NCBI GenBank assembly: GCA_003534175.1
Contig: DPFD01000031.1
Coordinates: forward strand, 1 to 5,296
Origin: Chitinophagaceae bacterium
GTDB lineage: Bacteria > Bacteroidota > Bacteroidia > Chitinophagales > Chitinophagaceae
Direction: 5' to 3'
DNA length: 5,296 nt
How positions within the stretch are numbered: the first letter of the stretch is position 1; each line of letters begins with the position of its first letter. This document shows positions 1-5,296 of the stretch, piece after piece. The position numbers and the translations under genes were made by a program. The notes beneath the pieces are model-generated. The model was not told where the DNA came from and ran no database searches. It saw only the letters and a list, made by a program, of their open reading frames with translations.

Positions 1-1462
1 CGGCACTGGTAAGATATACTAGGTGGGTTGCGTATTTAGGCACTGAAGTATCGTTGCTGAGTTCTTCAATTTTTGGAATATAATCTTCTACCCGAACAAA
101 CTCCACATAACGGTTTTTGATTTTTCTTGCACGGTACCATACATACATTACTACAAACATCATGAACCCAATGAGAATAGAGAAATAACCGCCATGAGGG
201 AATTTATCCAGCAAGGCTACGAGGTACGCTCCCTCGATGGTTAAGTAAAAACCAAGGAAGAGTACAATCAGGAATGCATGTACCCGATGCATCACCAAAT
301 AGTTTGCAAATAAAATGGTGGTGGCAATCATGGTGGCTATAATGGCCAGTCCGTACGCGGCTTCCATTCTGGAAGATTCTCTGAAATACAACACCACAAT
401 CACACAACCTATGAACAGCATGAGGTTGATTCCGGGAATATAAATCTGGCCTTTTTCTTCCGAGGGATACCGTGTACGTAAGCGGGGCCACAGGTTCAGC
501 CGGATTGCTTCATTGATGAGTGTGTACGACCCTGAAACCATGGCCTGACTGGCAATAACAGCAGCGGATGTAGCGATAATCACGCCTGGCGCCACAAACC
601 AGGAAGGCATTAAATCATAAAACGCATTGATGTTATCCGCATTTCGTGTAGCCTTATCTACCAGCTTACCGCCATGGTGGCTCAGCAGGCTCGCTCCCTG
701 ACCAAAGTAATTTAGTAACAGGCAGGTTTTTACGAAAATCCATGAGATGCGGATATTTCCTCTGCCGCAATGACCCAGGTCACTGTAAAGCGCTTCAGCT
801 CCGGTAGTACATAAAAATACCGCACCCAATAGCCAAAAGCCTTCTTCGTAGGTAATTAAAAAGTGAATGGCATAATATGGATTCAATGCATGCAGTATAG
901 AAATATCATCTGAAATATGGATGAGGCCCAGTATACCCAGCATGCTGAACCACACTGTCATGAACGGACCAAACAACTTACCAATCTTTGATGTACCGAA
1001 TTGTTGTGTGAAGAAGAAGGCTGAAATAATCACCAATACAATAATTACAATCGTATTGGTTTCAAGATCACTGAAGCGGGGAAGTTTCCGTAGCCCTTCC
1101 ACAGCCGAGGTAATGGAGATGGGAGGTGTGATGATACCATCGGCCAGCAGTGCAGCTCCGCCTAATATTGCCGGAATTACCAGCCACTTGCGCCTGCGGC
1201 GAACGAGTGCAAACAGTGCAAAGATTCCCCCTTCACCCTTGTTATCCGCCCGCAGCACCATCACAACATACTTCACTGTAGTGATGATAGTCATCGTCCA
1301 TATAATCAGTGAAAGAGTACCTAAAATTAATTCACGGGAAACTACCCTGTCGGCAATAATAGTATTGAAAACATATAAGGGAGATGTACCGATGTCGCCG
1401 AAAATGATTCCGAGGGCAATAAGCATGCCCGCAGCTGAAACCTTGTTGATGTTACTTCCCAC
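1..1462 (-). CDS. kup: Kup-family potassium uptake transporter, 3' end missing
   Basis: Inner-membrane K+ uptake permease of the Kup/HAK/KT family, which is thought to bring in K+ with H+. I translated the whole frame by hand: 487 codons are open with no frameshift, and the gene runs off the left edge, so about the last quarter (cytoplasmic C-terminal domain) is missing. Family signatures are GDIGTSPLY (residues 22-30), RADNKGEGG (71-79), DGIITPPIS (108-116), TGAEALYSDLGH (220-231), LNYFGQGA (250-257), IASQAMVSG (about 302-310) and GQIYIP (338-343). Many hydrophobic segments fit the usual 12-helix fold, and a soluble tail begins near residue 445. Start choice: an in-frame TAA lies at 1472-1474, and the only usual start before the first helix is GTG at 1460-1462. 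This leaves 21 residues before GDIG, close to E. coli Kup. The first ATG (1424-1426) would cut into helix 1. The gene has its own promoter and is separated from the upstream unit by a terminator. K+ specificity is inferred from the family. Confidence 0.94.
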   Translation of the reverse strand, partial: MGSNINKVSAAGMLIALGIIFGDIGTSPLYVFNTIIADRVVSRELILGTLSLIIWTMTIITTVKYVVMVLRADNKGEGGIFALFALVRRRRKWLVIPAILGGAALLADGIITPPISITSAVEGLRKLPRFSDLETNTIVIIVLVIISAFFFTQQFGTSKIGKLFGPFMTVWFSMLGILGLIHISDDISILHALNPYYAIHFLITYEEGFWLLGAVFLCTTGAEALYSDLGHCGRGNIRISWIFVKTCLLLNYFGQGASLLSHHGGKLVDKATRNADNINAFYDLMPSWFVAPGVIIATSAAVIASQAMVSGSYTLINEAIRLNLWPRLRTRYPSEEKGQIYIPGINLMLFIGCVIVVLYFRESSRMEAAYGLAIIATMIATTILFANYLVMHRVHAFLIVLFLGFYLTIEGAYLVALLDKFPHGGYFSILIGFMMFVVMYVWYRARKIKNRYVEFVRVEDYIPKIEELSNDTSVPKYATHLVYLTSA

Positions 1463-1499
1463 AAAACTGTTTTATGTAATCGGGAATAGGATTAGAGAA

Positions 1500-1529
1500 C
1501 AAATGTAGAATATAATGTGATAAATCAAA
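1500..1529 (-). promoter_or_regulatory. Predicted Bacteroidota-type promoter of kup
   Basis: Read on the minus strand, TTTG (1526-1529) is followed by 18 bases and then TACATTTG (1500-1507). This matches the known Bacteroidota primary sigma factor consensus, TTTG or TTG at about -33 and TAnnTTTG at about -7. Transcription would begin near 1493-1496, giving a leader of roughly 30 bases before the GTG start of kup. The surroundings are AT-rich and non-coding, directly downstream of the preceding unit's terminator. I saw no other minus-strand TAnnTTTG at a gene start in the window. It is a motif match only, without experimental support. Confidence 0.65.
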
Positions 1530-1555
1530 ATGATAAATTCAACTTTTCATTGAAT

Positions 1556-1584
1556 AAAAAACCCCTTCCAAAAGGAAAGGGGTT
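1556..1584 (-). terminator. Intrinsic terminator of the ftsA-ftsZ-pyruvyl transferase unit
   Basis: On the minus strand AACCCCTTTCC, a TTTT loop and GGAAGGGGTT form a 10-bp stem with one bulged base, followed at once by a T run (1556-1561). It begins 39 bases after the TGA of the pyruvyl transferase-family gene, where a rho-independent terminator of this unit is expected. The complementary strand also has an A run before the stem but only TTCACA after it, so termination on the plus strand is not expected. Confidence 0.88.
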
Positions 1585-1623
1585 CACATACAAACGAGTA
1601 ATCCAAACACGCTCTTATTATAA

Positions 1624-2853
1624 TCAGTATTCTTTCAGCCACTGTGCATTGCGTTTTACCGCCTGTTGCTGCACATGAAGGTTATGGGTGAAGAATGCCT
1701 GAACATCCTGATCATTGTTATACATATTTTCGATAGTGCGGATCAATTCATCCACCCATCCCGCCTGTTGCGGATTTAATGTAGGCAGCGGATAGCCTAA
1801 TTGCTGCAGCAGTTCTGTGGTTTTGAACACATTGCCTTCAACCGGAATAACGGGCGTTTTGGTATCCAGTGCCAGTATATTGGTGTGCAGCCTGGCACTC
1901 ACAATAAAACGGCAAGATGCCAGGTGTTGCATATAGGTATGATAATCCGGAACACCGGTTAACACTTCCACCCCAAGCTCCTGCTTGAACAAACCGGCAA
2001 TATGGTTGTCTTCAAATGGCTCATTCGTAACAAAAATAGGTTCAAGTTTCAGTGCCCTGAGTTTTTCCACCACTCTTTTATAATCTTCCAGCTGTAGTGT
2101 ACATTTGGGAGTAAAGTTGATGCCTACACGGTTGGGCAGTCTTGTAACTGCAGCTGTAAATTGCGCATTGATGGCTGAATCCGGAGCCATTTCAATAATG
2201 TGTTCCGACACTCCGTAGCTGATGAGGTTGTTGCGGGTAACTGAACCACGCACAACAATTTTATTCATCTTACCGTATACATGACCGGTCAACTTTTGGA
2301 ACAAGGGGGTTCTTATAACCACCGACTGATTAACGGCTGCGGTTTTTATTCCCAACAACTGAGCTGCACGCAACTCTACCAGTTGACGAAGAAAAACGTT
2401 ATTATCTCCTACTTCACCGGCTCCACTATAGATCATCCAATCAGCATTTTTAAGCAACCCTGCCCGATGGGCATATTGTTGAGGATATACCTTCATAGAA
2501 TTCAGCACACGCTTCAAGGGCCTCAGCCTGGCTTTGATTGATTCAAATCTCAGTTCTTTGGTTTCTTGTTTTAATAATGTAACCAAAGGTACCCGGGAAG
2601 TGAACAGCTGATCTTTCTCTCTTTTTATTTTGGCAGCCATTTTCTGTGCCCACTGATCCAATAAAGCTGTAGGGTTGGATGAGTTTTTTATTCTATTTCT
2701 GTAGTAACCATCCAATCCAAAAGGTCTTCCGTTTACATTTAATACATCATCTGATGATAAAGTTTCAGAAAACAACTTAACGATTTCGTTCGTCAATGCT
2801 TCATTACCCAGGTTAGAGGTTTTAAGTTTTGTAATGAGAAATACTTTTTTCAT
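1624..2853 (-). CDS. Polysaccharide pyruvyl transferase family protein
   Basis: A 409-residue cytoplasmic-looking protein without signal peptide or membrane segment. It resembles the polysaccharide pyruvyl transferase family (PF04230; CsaB/WcaK-like), whose known members move pyruvate from phosphoenolpyruvate onto sugars of surface glycans. Supporting features in order are an N-terminal nucleotide-fold-like strand followed by SNLGNEAL (residues 13-20, the place of the family's N-x-GD/N motif), YSGAGEVGD (142-150, in place of the usual GGG segment), VRGSVTRNNLISYGV (201-215), APDSAI (223-228), a second Rossmann-like half from VGINF (243-247), and the characteristic SARLHTNILAL (319-329). Residues 60-130 are a basic, helix-rich insert that I do not recognise. 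Length suits the family. ATG at 2851-2853 opens MKKVFLITKLK directly into the first strand; TGA ends it. It lies 71 bases downstream of ftsZ with a hairpin between and no visible promoter, so it is probably cotranscribed. The substrate is unknown, and pyruvyl transfer itself is a family inference. Confidence 0.85.
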   Translation of the reverse strand: MKKVFLITKLKTSNLGNEALTNEIVKLFSETLSSDDVLNVNGRPFGLDGYYRNRIKNSSNPTALLDQWAQKMAAKIKREKDQLFTSRVPLVTLLKQETKELRFESIKARLRPLKRVLNSMKVYPQQYAHRAGLLKNADWMIYSGAGEVGDNNVFLRQLVELRAAQLLGIKTAAVNQSVVIRTPLFQKLTGHVYGKMNKIVVRGSVTRNNLISYGVSEHIIEMAPDSAINAQFTAAVTRLPNRVGINFTPKCTLQLEDYKRVVEKLRALKLEPIFVTNEPFEDNHIAGLFKQELGVEVLTGVPDYHTYMQHLASCRFIVSARLHTNILALDTKTPVIPVEGNVFKTTELLQQLGYPLPTLNPQQAGWVDELIRTIENMYNNDQDVQAFFTHNLHVQQQAVKRNAQWLKEY

Positions 2854-2865
2854 AGATTGAGTTTA

Positions 2866-2910
2866 GCAGCCTCCTGTTTGCAGGTATCAGCATAAGCTAC
2901 AGGAGGCTGC
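2866..2910 (-). promoter_or_regulatory. Intergenic hairpin burying an AGGAGG between ftsZ and the next gene
   Basis: Perfect 12-bp inverted repeat: on the minus strand GCAGCCTCCTGT (2910-2899), a 21-base loop, then ACAGGAGGCTGC (2877-2866). The 5' arm starts 14 bases after the ftsZ stop codon, and the 3' arm ends 12 bases before the ATG of the next gene. No T run follows (TAAACTCAATCT), so it is not a canonical intrinsic terminator. The 3' arm holds AGGAGG (2870-2875), 16 bases before the ATG, paired with CCTCCT in the 5' arm. It could shield the mRNA end of ftsZ, act as a processing site, or damp translation of the downstream gene. The repeat is directly seen; its role is open. Confidence 0.7.
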
Positions 2911-2924
2911 AATATATTGAACCA

Positions 2925-4817
2925 TTAGTCGGGCTTATTTCCGTCGAGGAAAGTATTCAGCCCGCTGATAACCGGTTGGTTATCGTCGTTATTTTTTACA
3001 GTGTAATTGCTATAGAAGGTTTCTACGTCTGCGATCTGGTTGTGCATTTCCATATTGCGACGGAGGTAAGCCGGTACCGTCTCAAATTCATTGTTGGGAT
3101 CAGATGAGTTAACGTTAAAGGATAAGTTCCTCAGTTTAGCTATCCTTTCCTTAGCCCGGCGCCTGAGTTCTTCTGCTTCGTCCTGCATCGCAGGTTCCTC
3201 AACAGGTGACATCATGATGGGCTGAACTTGTTCAATTGGCTCTTCCTCCGCCGCTGTCTGGGAATTCTTAACAACCAGCTGCAGTTCAAATACAGGTTCG
3301 TCGTCCTGCAATGATTCATGCGGCGGTTGTGATTCTTCTTTCGGATTGGATTGTTCAGATGGTTTGTCCTCCGCATAAATTTGCGATGGCCTCACCAAAA
3401 AGCCCTCCGACGAAAGAGCGCTTTTATTGCTAGCTTCTTTTGTTTGTTCAGCTGATGGTGCTACGGTATTTTCTGTTTTCTGAGTGGGTTCAGGATTCGC
3501 TTGCGCCTGTGGTTGATTTACAGGTGCTTCTGTTTTTTCTGCGGGTGAAGTTATTTCAAAATGCACTTCAACTGCCTCCTTTTTATCAACAGTATTTGTA
3601 CTTGGGATTTCTACGATGGGCGCCGGTGCTGGGTTTTCAGGCATCTCCATCTGTAGAATAATTTTCTCTTCTTTGGTTGATTTTTCTTCAGGCGGAAACA
3701 ATGTAGGCATGGCATCTTCTACAGGTATTTCCAACTGTACCGCAGGAGTGGATTCTTTTTTTACAGGTTCATCTGATTCAACTTTCAGCTCAACCACAAT
3801 TTTTTCCTCACCGGTTTTTGTATTTTCATCTTCCTTTTTCTGGAATGGATCTTTATGTTCAAAGCCGGTGGCAATGAGTGTTACGCCGATGGAATCACCC
3901 AGGGTATTATCATATCCCATACCGAGAATTACATCCGTATCTTCTCCTGCCTGGCTCAGCAAATAATTTTGAATAACATCCACTTCATCCATAGTAAACT
4001 CATGTTCGCCTTCGGCAGAGTTGATATTGATGAGTATCCAACGTGCACCGCGAATATCATTATCGTTGAGTAATGGTGAGTTGAGTGCATTTTCAATCGC
4101 TTCAAAGGCCCTGTTCTCTCCCGTAGCAGTAGCGCTTCCCAAAATGGCAACACCGCCATTGCGCATCACCGTGCATACGTCTGCAAAGTCAACGTTTATC
4201 TGACCCGTACTGTTGATTACGTCAGTAATACATTTTGCTGCAGTGGCCAGCACATTATCAGCTTTCGCAAAAGCTTCTTTCATTTTCAGGTTGCCGAACT
4301 GATGGCGCAGTTTATCATTCGATATTACCAGCAGGGTGTCTACATTTTTCTTAAGTTCATCAATCCCGTCTTCAGCCTGTGAAAACCGGCGCTTGCCTTC
4401 ATAACCAAATGGTGTGGTTACAATGCCTACGGTAAGGATGCCAAGGTCTTTACATACTTTAGCGAGGATAGGTGCCCCGCCGGTACCTGTACCACCGCCC
4501 ATTCCGGCAGTGATAAACGCCATCTTGGTGTTCACCTCCAGGATGCGTTTAATTTCTTCCAGACTCTCTTCCGTAGCCTGGCGGCCAATTTCAGGGTTGG
4601 CTCCCGCGCCCAGTCCCTGAGTCAGGTGTGGACCAAGCTGAATTTTGTTCGGTACTTTACTTTGAGCGATGGCCTGAGCATCGGTATTGCATATAATAAA
4701 ATTTACACCTTCTATGTTTTGCGAAAACATGTGGTTCACCGCATTGCTTCCGCCGCCGCCAACACCAATAACCTTGATGATGGAGGATTGTTCTTTAGGT
4801 AAATCGAAGTGTATCAT
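2925..4817 (-). CDS. ftsZ: Cell division protein FtsZ with long linker
   Basis: Tubulin-like GTPase that polymerises at mid-cell into the Z ring and guides septal wall synthesis. The 630 residues comprise: the nucleotide-binding start GVGGGGSNAV (18-27); tubulin signature GGGTGTG (107-113); T7 catalytic loop with N208, D210 and D213 in NVDFADV, which completes the GTPase site of the neighbouring subunit; and the end of the globular core near 320. A linker of about 257 residues follows (321-577), rich in Glu, Pro, Lys and Thr. It ends in a basic helix-like stretch, EELRRRAKERIAKLRNLSF (549-567). The conserved C-terminal peptide that binds FtsA is TVPAYLRR (580-587; 3057-3080), then a 43-residue tail ending NTFLDGNKPD. 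The length far exceeds E. coli FtsZ (about 383), mostly from linker and tail, as is common in Bacteroidota. The ATG is 33 bases after the ftsA stop, with no Shine-Dalgarno; the N-terminus MIHFDLPKE matches phylum relatives. It is almost certainly cotranscribed with ftsA. Confidence 0.99.
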   Translation of the reverse strand: MIHFDLPKEQSSIIKVIGVGGGGSNAVNHMFSQNIEGVNFIICNTDAQAIAQSKVPNKIQLGPHLTQGLGAGANPEIGRQATEESLEEIKRILEVNTKMAFITAGMGGGTGTGGAPILAKVCKDLGILTVGIVTTPFGYEGKRRFSQAEDGIDELKKNVDTLLVISNDKLRHQFGNLKMKEAFAKADNVLATAAKCITDVINSTGQINVDFADVCTVMRNGGVAILGSATATGENRAFEAIENALNSPLLNDNDIRGARWILININSAEGEHEFTMDEVDVIQNYLLSQAGEDTDVILGMGYDNTLGDSIGVTLIATGFEHKDPFQKKEDENTKTGEEKIVVELKVESDEPVKKESTPAVQLEIPVEDAMPTLFPPEEKSTKEEKIILQMEMPENPAPAPIVEIPSTNTVDKKEAVEVHFEITSPAEKTEAPVNQPQAQANPEPTQKTENTVAPSAEQTKEASNKSALSSEGFLVRPSQIYAEDKPSEQSNPKEESQPPHESLQDDEPVFELQLVVKNSQTAAEEEPIEQVQPIMMSPVEEPAMQDEAEELRRRAKERIAKLRNLSFNVNSSDPNNEFETVPAYLRRNMEMHNQIADVETFYSNYTVKNNDDNQPVISGLNTFLDGNKPD

Positions 4818-4850
4818 GTGTATGGGTTTGTAAGTTTAGTAGTGTGTCGT

Positions 4851-5296
4851 TTATGATTTTTTATCGAACTGCACATCTTCGGGTTCTCTGAAAATATCAA
4901 TGATGCCTTCTTTAATGGTATTCAGAAAACTTTTCATGTTCTTAGGTTTAACAGGTTCAGCCGGTGGCAAAGGAATTTCAGCAGACGGAATAGTTTGATC
5001 AGCTTGCTCACGGCTCACTTCCATCGGGTTCACCTGAATAAATTCTTCAGTGAATTCCTTATGCTTGTTTTCATAATCGTTATAGCCTTTCAAAATCAAC
5101 CCGATGCAGGTTGCATACATGGGCTTCGACAACTCATCTATTTGTGCTCCTGAAAGATGTTCATTCGGATAACCGATGCGTGCGTTCAATCCGGTAGCAT
5201 ACTCTGTGAGCTGAATCAGGTTCTTCAGTTGCGATCCTCCACCGGTAAGAATGATTCCTCCATTCAGCATCTTACTGTCAATTGAAATTTGCTTGA
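4851..5296 (-). CDS. ftsA: Cell division protein FtsA, C-terminal part
   Basis: Actin-like ATPase that anchors FtsZ filaments to the inner membrane and recruits later divisome proteins. Only the last 147 complete codons are present; the frame stays open past the right edge (KQISIDSK precedes MLNGG), so the internal ATG at 5268-5270 is not the start. The fragment holds the adenosine-binding motif ILTGGGSQLKNL of the actin/Hsp70 fold (LTGGGS at 5232-5249), then RIGYPNEHL and the closing helix of the ATPase domain, MYATCIGLILKGY. A charged, Pro-rich linker of about 50 residues leads to an amphipathic helix, MKSFLNTIKEGIIDIF (4890-4937), the probable membrane-targeting sequence. It is followed by a short tail, REPEDVQFDKKS, and TAA. 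The order ftsA-ftsZ with a 33-base gap is the standard end of the dcw cluster. Identity is certain from motifs plus context; nothing can be said on its N-terminal half. Confidence 0.97.
   Translation of the reverse strand, partial: KQISIDSKMLNGGIILTGGGSQLKNLIQLTEYATGLNARIGYPNEHLSGAQIDELSKPMYATCIGLILKGYNDYENKHKEFTEEFIQVNPMEVSREQADQTIPSAEIPLPPAEPVKPKNMKSFLNTIKEGIIDIFREPEDVQFDKKS

Noticed and set aside
204..491. A 95-codon minus-strand open frame inside kup.
   Set aside because: It is out of frame with the intact kup reading frame, which continues across it with family motifs such as GQIYIP. It does not indicate a frameshift.
921..1508. A 195-codon open frame on the plus strand opposite the start of kup.
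   Set aside because: It is antisense to strongly conserved Kup motifs and its protein is low-complexity Ile/Ser/Thr/Pro-rich, as expected from the reverse of membrane-protein codons. It is a shadow frame.
2866..2910. The intergenic inverted repeat as an intrinsic terminator or a miniature mobile element.
   Set aside because: No T run follows the stem on either strand and the loop is long for a terminator. There is no flanking target-site duplication and no second copy in the window, so a mobile element is unsupported.
3351..3383. Plus-strand promoter-like match inside ftsZ: TTG at 3351-3353, 22 bases, then TAAATTTG at 3376-3383.
   Set aside because: It lies antisense within coding sequence, the spacing is at the loose end of the consensus, and no gene follows on that strand. 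It is probably chance, though an antisense RNA cannot be excluded.
3616..3966. A 116-codon plus-strand open frame rich in Ser, Phe and Gly within ftsZ.
   Set aside because: Its composition is the antisense of the Glu/Lys-rich FtsZ linker. There is no independent sign of coding.
1..5296. A new defence, mobile or otherwise undescribed system.
   Set aside because: Every gene belongs to a known family, the layout is ordinary dcw-cluster end plus a transporter, and there are no CRISPR-like repeats, integrase, toxin-antitoxin pair or foreign-looking stretch.

Overview
The window looks like chromosomal core sequence from a Bacteroidota bacterium, most likely of the Chitinophagaceae or a near relative. 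The reasons are the FtsZ sequence (N-terminus MIHFDLPKEQSSIIKVIGVG, a very long acidic linker, and a C-terminal peptide VPAYLRR followed by a further tail), the absence of Shine-Dalgarno sites close to the starts, and a promoter of the Bacteroidota TTTG / TAnnTTTG type. The lineage call rests on recognition of the proteins, not on a search. All four genes lie on the minus strand, so the window is best read from right to left.

From right to left: the 3' end of ftsA (runs off the right edge), a 33-base gap, complete ftsZ (630 codons), a 71-base gap with a perfect 12-bp inverted repeat, and a complete polysaccharide pyruvyl transferase-family gene (409 codons). A strong intrinsic terminator (1556-1584) closes this unit. 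Next comes a predicted promoter (1500-1529) and a kup-type potassium transporter gene that starts at a GTG (1460-1462) and runs off the left edge. Gene density is high. The only gap over 100 bases (1463-1623) is explained by the terminator and the promoter.

FtsA and FtsZ act together: FtsZ polymerises with GTP into the division ring, and FtsA, an actin-like ATPase with a C-terminal amphipathic helix, ties it to the inner membrane. This is the end of the division and cell-wall (dcw) cluster. The pyruvyl transferase-family gene follows ftsZ in the same orientation with no visible promoter of its own, so it is probably cotranscribed. Its substrate cannot be told from sequence, but a role in a surface glycan would fit the family. 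The kup gene is a separate unit for potassium uptake.

I found no mobile element, CRISPR array, tRNA, rRNA or clearly new system. The points most worth a second look are the ftsZ-pyruvyl transferase intergenic hairpin, which buries an AGGAGG sequence in its stem, the linkage of that gene to ftsZ, and the recurring strand-like motifs in the FtsZ linker.
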